Source: Deltaproteobacteria bacterium
GTDB lineage: Bacteria; Desulfobacterota; Dissulfuribacteria; Dissulfuribacterales; UBA3076
Direction of reading: 5' to 3'
Length of the DNA: 11,866 bases
Assembly: GCA_030605675.1 (NCBI GenBank)
Contig: JAUWHV010000014.1
Coordinates: 1-11,866 of the forward strand
The translations under genes and the position numbers were made by a program. This document shows positions 1-8,200 of this stretch, piece by piece. The notes under the pieces are model-generated. The model searched no databases. It was not told the DNA's origin and worked only from the letters and a program-made list of their open reading frames with translations. How positions within the stretch are numbered: the stretch's first letter is position 1; each line of letters opens with the position of its first letter.

Positions 1-846
1 GAAGAGGGGAGAGACCATTATGTCCTATATGTTCTGAGAAGACTTGGGGGTATCGACTTTGAACATCCAAAAAGCAAGCTTATGCGTGAGGGTGTTTATA
101 TCCGTGAGGTCCCGGTTGTAGGAGGTAAAATATCGTATAACGGCCCGTTTCTGGTCGATGACTATCTATTCACCGCAAGATACGCTAAAGGAATCCCCAA
201 AATAAATCTTCCTGGTCCATCGACTGCTATCGATTGTCTCTACGATGAATACTACAAAGGGGATATTGAGAAGATGGCAATGGATTATGCAGGGGCCATT
301 CGACAGGAGGTTGAAAACCTTATTAGTTCCGGTTGCCGGGTAATCCAGTTTGACGACCCTGTGCTTCTAAGAAACCTTGATCATGCCGGAAAGTGGGGGC
401 TTAAGGCGCTCCAGTCGTGCTTCAGCGGTCTTGAGAATGATGCCCTTTACATAGTCCATATATGCCGTGGATACCCACACAAGTCTTTGGAGAAAAGAGA
501 AATCGATTACAAGGCAAAAACGGAATATTACAGTCATATTCTGGACTGGCTTAGCGATTCCACAATAGACGTATTATCCATAGAGGGACAGAAGAGTAAT
601 CTGGATCTCTCCGTGCTGCCTGCTGTTGGGAGAAAGTCTGTAATGTTGGGGGTTGTGGATGTAGGATCTGACGAAATCGAGACTGTGGAGCAGATTGTGG
701 AAAGAGGCAATGAGGCCCTGAAGTATCTTAAAAAGGATCAGCTTATCCTGTCGCCTGACTGTGGAATGCTTCAACTTTCGTTATCGTCGGCCAAAAAGAA
801 ACTGATAAATATAGCTGAAGCAGCATTGACACTCAACCGCGCGTAG
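1..846 (+). CDS. MetE C-terminal-type (cobalamin-independent methionine synthase family) methyltransferase, 5' partial
   Basis: The reading frame is open from base 1 to TAG at 844-846, so the gene begins before the window; the first ATG at 82 is internal to conserved sequence. The protein resembles the catalytic barrel of cobalamin-independent methionine synthase, which moves a methyl group from a folate to a zinc-bound thiol such as homocysteine. The family's four zinc ligands can be matched: His and Cys in the VHICRG motif (codons 457-459 and 463-465), Glu in SIEG (583-585) and Cys in SPDCGM (760-762). IQFDDPVL corresponds to the family's IQ-D-EP substrate strand, and LGVVDVGS to the conserved LGVVD segment. 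The length fits a stand-alone C-terminal domain rather than full MetE, although the missing 5' end prevents a firm statement. The variant DDP motif means the acceptor thiol need not be homocysteine. Family assignment is secure; substrate is not. Confidence 0.85.
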   Translation, partial: EEGRDHYVLYVLRRLGGIDFEHPKSKLMREGVYIREVPVVGGKISYNGPFLVDDYLFTARYAKGIPKINLPGPSTAIDCLYDEYYKGDIEKMAMDYAGAIRQEVENLISSGCRVIQFDDPVLLRNLDHAGKWGLKALQSCFSGLENDALYIVHICRGYPHKSLEKREIDYKAKTEYYSHILDWLSDSTIDVLSIEGQKSNLDLSVLPAVGRKSVMLGVVDVGSDEIETVEQIVERGNEALKYLKKDQLILSPDCGMLQLSLSSAKKKLINIAEAALTLNRA

Positions 847-1621
847 CTTTCACCTTTTTTATATTGAACATTATATTCTTATCATTCCAGATAATTTTGT
901 CTGGATTTTTGAAATGATTCATAATAGCTATCTGAAATTTAATTAAAGATTCTTCAAATTCTTTCCTGGAATACAGACTGAATGTAGAATAATGATGCTT
1001 TTGGGCTTGCGTTACCAGCCATTCTAAATTAGTTTTTCGCTTATAAGTGAAGTATTCAATAGATTCTAAAATTAGATCAGGTATCTTTTCTAATGTTTCT
1101 TCTAATTTATTTATTTCAAAGAGGCGTTTCTCTTTTTCATGAAATTTAGGGAAAAATTTTCCCCAAATATTCCCTTTATTCTGGCTTCGTAATCGGGTGT
1201 AAATAAATAATCGTCCTTTATTTTTTAAAACTCTGGATGATTCCTTTAGAAAATCTAAAAGGTTGAAATGATGTACAGCATTAAAGGTGACTAAAACATC
1301 AAAATAGTTGGCAGCTAATGGTAAAGCCATTGCCGATGTTCTTATAGTATTGAACTCTTTTATATTGCGTTCCTTTAAATTCTTGTCAAGCCTCCTCAAC
1401 ATGTTTTCGTTATAATCAATGCAACTGAGATAGAGACCTTTGCCGATATAATTAAATAATTCTATATCATATCTTCCTCCTCCACAACCAATATCTGCCC
1501 CTATAATTTTCGCTAAATTTCCCAGTTTATTTTTTATGAATAAGATTGGTTCTATATCCGTAGTTCTTAAGTCTTCGTATTCGTGCGCAATTTTTGAAAA
1601 ATGGTGGTGAGTCTTTTTCAT
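833..1621 (-). CDS. class I SAM-dependent methyltransferase (Methyltransf_11 type)
   Basis: This 262-residue protein has the Rossmann methyltransferase signature: the SAM-binding glycine motif DIGCGGG at about residues 43-49, an acidic residue ending strand 2 at Asp69 (CIDYNENML), a motif IV region (LPLAANYFDVLVTFNAVHHF, about 100-119) and RVLKNKGRLFI at 130-140. The closest general class is UbiE/Methyltransf_11-like enzymes of small-molecule methylation; the residues do not give the substrate. The C-terminal half (about 160-250) is lysine-rich and unassigned. The gene is visibly more AT-rich than its neighbours, with mostly A/T-ending codons, which suggests a different origin. Its 3' end overlaps the convergent methyltransferase gene by 14 bases. 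The start ATG has only a weak purine run upstream (AAAGG, well over 10 bases away), so the exact start is moderately sure. Confidence 0.85.
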   Translation of the reverse strand: MKKTHHHFSKIAHEYEDLRTTDIEPILFIKNKLGNLAKIIGADIGCGGGRYDIELFNYIGKGLYLSCIDYNENMLRRLDKNLKERNIKEFNTIRTSAMALPLAANYFDVLVTFNAVHHFNLLDFLKESSRVLKNKGRLFIYTRLRSQNKGNIWGKFFPKFHEKEKRLFEINKLEETLEKIPDLILESIEYFTYKRKTNLEWLVTQAQKHHYSTFSLYSRKEFEESLIKFQIAIMNHFKNPDKIIWNDKNIMFNIKKVKATRG

Positions 1622-1690
1622 GGTTTAAAAACTTTTATGCCTTTAACTATAATTTCGCTGTTTTGGTTAATTCACTTGAAAAGGTCTTCT

Positions 1691-2209
1691 TCAGGAGCGC
1701 CGTACCCAGATGGCCTGGGGGCCCTTCTCTCCCATTTCTTCTGCGTACATCACTGAATCACCCTCGGCGAGATCATTAAATGCCATATCCTTGACAGCAT
1801 TACGATGAAAGTAAATATCTTCGCCAACCGGGTTTTCGATAATGCCATAGCCTTCGGCAGATAGGATCTCTCTAACAATACCAACAGGGTGGCCTTCATG
1901 GTACTTTACCATTCCTTGTCGCTTGCGATTATACTCTCTGAGTTGACGGTCCAGGACATCAAAACACGAAACAATCAGTGGTCTTACCTTTTCGCCCTTG
2001 TGCTTGACTGCAAACGTGTCCTTTGGCACTGAAGCTACCATATGTACCTCGAAAAGGCCAAGGCGATGGTGTTTAGTCCCAATTAAGGATATGCGAAAGT
2101 GGTGCACGATGCCGGGATGGTGCTTCTGGATTTTGTCGATTTCCTCGTCAATTTTTTCCTCCCACTCTGGTAGCAACGTTATATTAAAGGCTTCAATGTG
2201 ACGGTCCAT
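1691..2209 (-). CDS. HPF/RaiA-like (S30AE) ribosome-associated domain fused to a cold-shock domain
   Basis: The 172-residue protein has two parts. Residues about 1-95 resemble the S30AE fold of hibernation factors (HPF/RaiA), which bind the 30S decoding region and silence ribosomes: a short strand, a helix (EEKIDEEIDKIQKH), paired strands (FRISLIG, FEVHMVASV) and a second helix (SCFDVLDRQLREYN). Residues about 108-170 are a cold-shock OB-fold: GIVREI, then RNP1-like EGYGII (119-124) and RNP2-like IYFHRN (132-137), ending IWVRRS. Canonical cold-shock proteins have phenylalanine in RNP1 where this has tyrosine and isoleucine. The start is well supported: AAGGAGG at 2215-2221 is followed by a 5-base spacer. 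It lies 68 bases upstream of the co-oriented methyltransferase and may be co-transcribed with it. The likely role is ribosome or RNA protection under stress; this is inferred from the domains. Confidence 0.85.
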   Translation of the reverse strand: MDRHIEAFNITLLPEWEEKIDEEIDKIQKHHPGIVHHFRISLIGTKHHRLGLFEVHMVASVPKDTFAVKHKGEKVRPLIVSCFDVLDRQLREYNRKRQGMVKYHEGHPVGIVREILSAEGYGIIENPVGEDIYFHRNAVKDMAFNDLAEGDSVMYAEEMGEKGPQAIWVRRS

Positions 2210-2214
2210 TTTAT

Positions 2215-2221
2215 CCTCCTT
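2215..2221 (-). promoter_or_regulatory. strong Shine-Dalgarno of the HPF-cold-shock gene
   Basis: On the minus strand AAGGAGG stands 5 bases before the ATG at 2207-2209. It is a near-perfect match to the anti-Shine-Dalgarno and fixes the start of the fusion gene. A small inverted repeat (CCGGA, 5-base loop, TCCGG, 2236-2250) lies in the presumed leader just upstream. Confidence 0.7.
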
Positions 2222-2253
2222 GTCAGGAATAATACCCGGAGCAGATCCGGTTA

Positions 2254-2301
2254 GTATGATTCATGGTAACTACTCACGTAGTTACGATTCATGAATCATA
2301 C
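2254..2301. repeat. 48-bp imperfect palindrome (cruciform-like element)
   Basis: The outer arms GTATGATTCAT (2254-2264) and ATGAATCATAC (2291-2301) are perfect 11-base inverted repeats. The inner arms GTAACTAC (2266-2273) and GTAGTTAC (2278-2285) pair over 8 bases around the loop TCAC. A one-base versus five-base internal loop separates the stems. The right half also contains the self-complementary 12-mer GATTCATGAATC (2286-2297). The element sits between the end of the efflux operon and the start of the HPF-cold-shock gene. No T-run follows the stem on the minus strand, so it is not a standard intrinsic terminator. It could be a dispersed palindromic repeat, a mobile-element footprint or a regulator site. 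Confidence 0.75.
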
Positions 2302-2365
2302 TCATAATATGGATAAATTACTATTTTTTTTGAGTTGGCCGGCTTTATATTTTTCAAAAATACGG

Positions 2366-4009
2366 TCAAAGGTCCTCAGGCAAGTCCTCAGGTGGCAACA
2401 GGTTACCCCAATCGGTCCGCTTCCGCATCTCCTCATGGGTTTTCCCGGACACGAAATCCTTGCCCTGACGAAGCTCCCAGCCCCCGCCGAGCGCCTTGTA
2501 CATGGCAACCAGGTTGACTGCGACAGACCCGGTAGTTGATGCCAGGTTGTCTTGCTGCTGCGTCAAGTATCTCTGCGCATCCACTACCCGCTGATAGGAG
2601 GCCAAACCTTCGCGGTACTGGATCAGGGAAAGGTCCACCGAAAGCTGGTATTGTACGACGCTTTCAGATAGGAGCCTTGTCTGTTCTTGCGTTTGCAAAA
2701 AGCCCACCATGGCGTCTTCCACCTCTTGAGCAGCCTGAAGAACCGTGTTCTGGTAGTTGACCACGAGTTGCTGGAACCGGGCATCCTGTACGCGAACATT
2801 ATTCTTGAGACGTCCGTAGTTCAAAATGGGCCACTGGAGCGTGGGACCGACGAAATAGGCAACGCTGCTACTATTGAAAAGGCCGCTGAAATGGGCATTG
2901 TTGGAAAAAACACCACCTTTTTCACTTGACTGCAGTCCTATGGATCCCTTTAGCGAGAACCGGGGGTACAGTTCTGATTCGGCAATCCCGATTCGAGCGC
3001 TCTGTGCTGCAGCTTGAAGCTCTGCCATTCGAATGTCCGGGCGTCTCCGCAGCAATTCCGCTGGAATGCCCACTGCTACTTCCGCAGGCGCTGTGGGAAT
3101 GGGCTTTGGTTTACCCAGCACATCCCGGACATCAGCCGGGAGGATGCCGAGAAGGATCGCGAGTCCGTTTTGGGCCTGGCGTAAACTAACCTTCAGCCCC
3201 GGGATCGATGCCTGTGTCTCTTTTAAAAGGGCCGTGGCTTGGGCGACATCAAGCTTGCTCGCCGCTCCGGCCTCAAAACGCGCCTCGGCAATTCGCAAAG
3301 ACTCTGTTTGGTTCTTGACGTTTTCCCGTGCAACAGCCAACCGTTTTTCAAACGTACGGATCAAGACATAGGTGCGGGCCACTTCAGCGGTCAGAGTCAC
3401 AAGGATATCGTCATAGTTCGCAATGGAGGCGTAGAGGCTCGCATCGGCAGACTCGACCCCACGGCGGAACCGGCCCCAGAAATCCAGCTCCCAGGCAGCG
3501 TCAAACCCCATCTGGTATTCATGGAAAAATCTGTCCGCACCTTTTCCGTTCGGGGCGTTTTCGCTTAACCCGTTAGCCTTGGCGTCGGCGCTCACCTGCT
3601 GAGTTTGAGGATATAGCTGCCCTGTAGCGATCCCAAGCTGCGCACGGGCTTCCAGGATGCGAAGCCCTGCGATTTGCAGGTCCAGGTTCTGTTGGTAGGC
3701 GGTCTCGATAAGGTTGTTGAGTACAGGATCATCGAATACAGTCCACCACTTGCTATAATCCGCCGGCTCGCTCTTGATTCTCGGATCTTCCTTCTTGATC
3801 CATCCCTCCTCCATTGGTGCATCAGGCCTTACAAAATCCGGTCCGATCACACATCCGCCGGCCAGAAAAACCAGGGCGAGCAAACCAACCCACGATCGAC
3901 ATGGCCTCACAATGACACGGAGAATCCACAATGGGCCGGGGCGGCATCCGGTGAATTTTTCCCGGTGCGCGCTGACCGGCCCATATCTTTTAGAAGTATC
4001 AAGGAACAT
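2366..4009 (-). CDS. RND efflux outer-membrane factor lipoprotein (NodT/OprM family)
   Basis: This 547-residue protein is the outer-membrane duct of the pump. After a hydrophobic stretch (about 41-50) comes a lipoprotein-type cysteine, Cys53 in LAGGC, followed by VIGPDFVRP, the usual start of mature NodT/OprM proteins. WWTVFDDPVLNNLI (about 88-101) opens the first TolC-like repeat, and the family signature GIPAELLRRRPDIR is at 314-327, followed by the AA-AR-IGIAES-LYPRFSL segment. The long helices rich in Q and A are the periplasmic barrel. The ATG at 4007-4009 has AAAGGA about 9 bases upstream and follows the adaptor stop by only 5 bases, so translation is probably coupled. The 40 residues before the hydrophobic core make an unusually long signal N-region; a GTG at Val34 would give a conventional signal but lacks a clear ribosome site. 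The C-terminal tail after about 515 is hydrophilic. Confidence 0.95.
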   Translation of the reverse strand: MFLDTSKRYGPVSAHREKFTGCRPGPLWILRVIVRPCRSWVGLLALVFLAGGCVIGPDFVRPDAPMEEGWIKKEDPRIKSEPADYSKWWTVFDDPVLNNLIETAYQQNLDLQIAGLRILEARAQLGIATGQLYPQTQQVSADAKANGLSENAPNGKGADRFFHEYQMGFDAAWELDFWGRFRRGVESADASLYASIANYDDILVTLTAEVARTYVLIRTFEKRLAVARENVKNQTESLRIAEARFEAGAASKLDVAQATALLKETQASIPGLKVSLRQAQNGLAILLGILPADVRDVLGKPKPIPTAPAEVAVGIPAELLRRRPDIRMAELQAAAQSARIGIAESELYPRFSLKGSIGLQSSEKGGVFSNNAHFSGLFNSSSVAYFVGPTLQWPILNYGRLKNNVRVQDARFQQLVVNYQNTVLQAAQEVEDAMVGFLQTQEQTRLLSESVVQYQLSVDLSLIQYREGLASYQRVVDAQRYLTQQQDNLASTTGSVAVNLVAMYKALGGGWELRQGKDFVSGKTHEEMRKRTDWGNLLPPEDLPEDL

Positions 4010-4014
4010 GATAA

Positions 4015-5184
4015 CTAATCCTTTTGTGACGCCGCGGTCTCCGGCTTGACGACCATGCCCGGGCGAACCTTCTGCACGCCTTCAACAATTACCTTCTCGC
4101 CTTTTTTCAGGCCCTTCTTGATCACCCATTGGTGCTTGTAGGAAGAACCCACGTCAACAATGCGGCTTTCAACTTTGTTTTCCTGGTTGACAACAAAGAC
4201 CTGTCGGCAGGCCTGGGATTCCATCAGAGCAGGTTGGGGTATCAATAGCGCATCGGGTTGTTCACCCAGGATCAGCCGGACCGGAGCATACTGCCCCGGG
4301 ATGAGATCAAAACCTGCTCCTTTCTCTTTTTTGTTCGGAAAAACGGCGCGAACCAGGACGGAATCGGTAGTGGGACTGATTTGGAAGCTGACAAAGTCCA
4401 GCTTGCCCTGATGGCAATAATCACTGCCATCCGGCAGTATCAGCACTGCCTTCACTTCCTTTCCCTGAAGTACCTTGCCCTGGCGCTTCTGCAACTGGAT
4501 CCGGTAAGCCTGTTCACGGGTGATGTTAAAAATCGCGTAGATGGGATCCATCTGTATAAGGGTTGTGAGCACGTCCCGTTGTTCCTGCACCAGGTTGCCT
4601 ATATTGATGCGGGTTTGCTGTATGCGCCCGCTGAAAGGGGCCGTAATGCGGGTAAAGCTCAGCTCCAGCCTGGCATTTTCGATATTGGCTTTATCCTTGG
4701 CGATGGTAGCGATGGTCTCATTCAACTTTGTGACGGCACTTTCTTTTTTCTCCTGGGATGCAGCTCCCTGGGCTGCCAGCTTAGTGTATCGCGCTGCCTC
4801 GCTTTTACAGAAAGCAAGAGAGGCCTTGTCACTTTCCAGTTGGGCCGTGTAGCTGTCCAACTGCGCCTTAAACGGCCGAGGGTCGATGAGATAGAGGGGA
4901 TCTCCTTTTTTTATAAAAGTGCCTTCCTGAAAATAGCGCTCATTGATATAGCCGGATACCTGCGGAATAATATCAACTGTTTTTACGGCTTTGAGAGTCC
5001 CGCTGAATTCCATTACAATCGGAACCGTTCCCTGACTTACCTCGGCTATCCCGACATTGGGAGGCGGCGGCGGTTTGGCTGTCTCCTTTTTACGATCGCA
5101 GCCAACAAGCAAAAAAAGGAATACCCCCCAGACAGCAAGCATCATGCGCCAGTCTATGGAGCGGTTTTGTTGTCTTTTCTGCAT
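4015..5184 (-). CDS. RND efflux periplasmic adaptor (membrane-fusion) lipoprotein, AcrA/MexA type
   Basis: The 389-residue adaptor bridges the inner-membrane pump and outer-membrane duct. The signal peptide ends in lipobox LVGC with Cys29 as the expected lipid-anchored residue. Then come a proline-rich linker (about 38-42), the first half of the biotinyl-lipoyl-like domain (VSGYI, 76-80), an alpha-hairpin coiled coil rich in A, K and E (about 102-172), and the second lipoyl half with the family hallmark RITAPFSGRI at 179-188. The beta-barrel follows, with GQYAPVRLIL at about 297-306, and a membrane-proximal domain ending in GEKVIVEGVQKVRPGMVV. Length is normal for the family. It begins 36 bases after the pump gene and ends 5 bases before the duct gene, so it is the middle gene of the operon. 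Confidence 0.95.
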   Translation of the reverse strand: MQKRQQNRSIDWRMMLAVWGVFLFLLVGCDRKKETAKPPPPPNVGIAEVSQGTVPIVMEFSGTLKAVKTVDIIPQVSGYINERYFQEGTFIKKGDPLYLIDPRPFKAQLDSYTAQLESDKASLAFCKSEAARYTKLAAQGAASQEKKESAVTKLNETIATIAKDKANIENARLELSFTRITAPFSGRIQQTRINIGNLVQEQRDVLTTLIQMDPIYAIFNITREQAYRIQLQKRQGKVLQGKEVKAVLILPDGSDYCHQGKLDFVSFQISPTTDSVLVRAVFPNKKEKGAGFDLIPGQYAPVRLILGEQPDALLIPQPALMESQACRQVFVVNQENKVESRIVDVGSSYKHQWVIKKGLKKGEKVIVEGVQKVRPGMVVKPETAASQKD

Positions 5185-5220
5185 ACCTGAAGTCCTCTCT
5201 TTTGTTCAGAAATATTCGCC

Positions 5221-8200
5221 TCAGGCATCCTGAGGTTTTACACTTGTATCATCCGCTGTGTGGAGCTCCTTGGGCACAGTATCTCCGGTTCCACTCTGAG
5301 ATTTCCCCTCCCTTATCTTTTCAATCACATAATAAAATATGGGTACAAAGATGATAAATAACGTAGCAATGGCCAGACCGCCGACGACCGCAGTACCCAA
5401 GGAACGCCGTGCGTTTGCGCCCGCGCCGGAAGCGATTACCAGGGGTATCAGTCCGATTATAAGGGCCAGGGCCGTCATCAGAATCGGCCGCAACCGGATG
5501 CGCGCCGCCGTCATGGCAGCCTCCAGGATGGTATCGCCTTGTCTGCGTTGCCTGGCCGCGAACTCCACGATGAGGATGCCGTTCTTGGCGGTCAGACCGA
5601 TCAGCATGACCAGACCGATCTGACCGTACACGTCCAGATTCATATTCCGTAGCAGTAGCGCCCCCACAGCCCCCAGCATCCCCAGCGGCACGCCCAGCAG
5701 TACCATGATGGGCATGGCCCAGCTCTCGTACTGGGCCGCCAGCACCAAAAACACGAAAACCAGCGACAGGCCGAAAATGATGGGCGCCAGGTTGCCGGCC
5801 TTGAGCTGCTGATAGGTAATATCCGTCCACTGGGTGCCGAAGCCTTCTGGCAGCACCTGGTCTGCGAGTTCCTCCATGGCCTTGATTGCCTGTCCGGAAC
5901 TATAACCGGGTGCGTTATTCCCGTTGACGGCAATGGACGTGTACCCGTTGTAGTGGGCGATGTTATAGGGGCCGACCATCGGCTTTATCTCTATGAAGGC
6001 GCTGAGATCGATCATCTCACCGTCCTTGTTGCGGACTTTGAGCCGTGTAATGTCGGATTCATCGGAACGGGCATTCGCCTCGGCCTGGAGATATACCCGG
6101 TAGACCTTGCCGAACTTGTTGAACTCGTTCACGTATGAAGATCCCATATTGATCTGCAGCGTGTCGAAGATATCAGTAATGGAAACCCCCCTGGTCTTTG
6201 CCTTGGCGCGATCCACCTCAATAAAACGTTGCGGAACGTCGGCACTGAAGGTGGTATACACACCGGCAAGCTCCGGCCTCTGGTTCGCATGCCCAATAAA
6301 GTTGGAAGCGGCTTTGGATAGAGCTTCGATCCCTTGATTGTTGAGGTCCTGGATTTCAAATGTAAAACCACCTGTGGAACCAAGCCCGGGAATCGCGGGA
6401 GCGTTTCCAATCAGCACCAGGGCTTCAGGGATTGCTTTGGTTTTGGCCTGCATACCGGCCATAATGGCATGCAGTTGTGTTTCCGGTGTTTTACGTTCAT
6501 CCCAGGGCTTTAAGATAACAAAGGCAACACCCGCATATGGTTGACTGATTCCGTCAATGACATCAAAGCCGGACACCTCTATTACGTCAGCCACTCCCGG
6601 TGTATTTCGTGCAAGCTCACTGACCTTTTTCATGACGTCTTTCGTGCGCTCAATGGTCGCGGCCTCGGGCAACTCCACAATGGTCAGGAAGTAGCCCTGG
6701 TCCTCCTCAGGCACAAACCCTGTGGGTATTGAAGTAAAACAGTACGCTGTAATAAGGCACAAGCCCACAAAGGCCGCCAGTACCAGATACCAGGCCCTGG
6801 CCATAACCTTGACGCCGGCAGCATATCCGTTAGCCAGCTTATTGAAACCATTGTTAAAGCCTTGAAAGAAGACGTTCTTCTTTTTGCCTGATGGCGGACG
6901 CAGAAACACGCCGCACAGGGCCGGGCTCAGGGTGAGGGAGTTGATGCCCGACAAGCCCACCGCTATTGCAATGGTCAGGGCAAATTGGTTGTAAAGCAGA
7001 CCGGTCATGCCGGGGATAAAAGCCGCAGGCACGAACACGGCGATGAGCACCAGTGTGGTGGCGATGATAGGCCCTCTCACCTCGGCGAGGGCCTCGGCGG
7101 TGATCTGCTTCAGGTCCCGGCCTCCTTCCTCCAGCTTGCGCATGACGTTTTCCACCACCACGATGGCGTCGTCCACCACCAGGGCCACGGCCAGGACCAT
7201 TCCCAGCAGGCTGAGGGTATTGATGGAAAACCCGAACATCATCATGAATGCAAAGGCACCGATCAGCGACACAGGGACGGCAATGATGGGAATCAGGGTG
7301 GCGCGGAAGTTCTGGAGAAACACGAATACCACTAATATGACCAGGGTAATCGCCTCAAGCAACGTTATGATGACCTCATGAACAGACTCCTTGATGAAGT
7401 TGGTGGTGTCATAATAGACGACCCATTCCATATCTTCAGGGAAGTACTTGGCAAGTCCTTTCATTGTCTGCTCGATAGCCTTTTTGACCTGGAGCCCATT
7501 GGCGTTGCCCAACTGGTAGATACCAATGGTGGCAGTCGGCTTGCCGTCGAGCTTTGTGTCCCAGCTATACTCTTCGGCGCCTAACTCCACCCGGCCTATG
7601 TCTTTGATGCGCACCATGGAGCCGTCCGGGTTCGCTCTCACAATGATGTCTTTGAACTGGGAGACCTGATCGAGACGGCCCAGGGTATTGAGCTGAAACT
7701 GAAATGCCTGCCCCTTTGGCGCAGGGGCCTGGCCGATTTTGCCGGCGGCTGCCTGCCGGTTCTGCTCCTTTACGGCATTTTGCACATCGACAGCCGTGAG
7801 CCCCAGGTTGGTCAGCTTGGCGGGATCGAGCCAGATGCGCATGGCGTACTTCCTCAGACCGAAATTCATTACGGAGGCTACACCCGGAATCCGGGCCAGG
7901 GAGTCGGTGATATGAATATCTCCATAGTTTTGCAGGAAACGGCCGTCATGGGTGCTGTTGGGCGAGATCAGGTTGACAATCAGAAGCATGTTTGATGAAT
8001 TCTTCTGGATGGTAAGCCCGACCTGGTTCACTTCAGGAGGCAGCCCCGGCAAGGCCTGATTGCTTCGCGTCAGCAATTCCATCTGGGCCACATCTTGATC
8101 GTAGCCCACGTCGAAGGTCACAGTGATGATGGATTCGCCGTTATTGGTGCTGACGGAGGACATGTAGATCATGCCGGACGCTCCGTTGATCTGCTCTTCA

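Noticed and set aside
2254..2301. Intrinsic terminator for the efflux operon
   Set aside because: The hairpin is strong, but on the minus strand it is followed by TAACCGGATCTG rather than a T-run, so a standard terminator is not supported.
4258..5190. 310-residue plus-strand ORF opposite the adaptor gene
   Set aside because: It is a shadow of the adaptor: the minus frame carries clear AcrA-family motifs (lipobox, RITAPFSGRI), while this frame has no recognisable domain.
5321..5830. 169-residue minus-strand ORF inside the efflux pump gene
   Set aside because: It lies in another frame of a region encoding conserved pump motifs (GLTAKNGILIVEF) and has a low-complexity, Gly/Arg-rich composition typical of a shadow frame.
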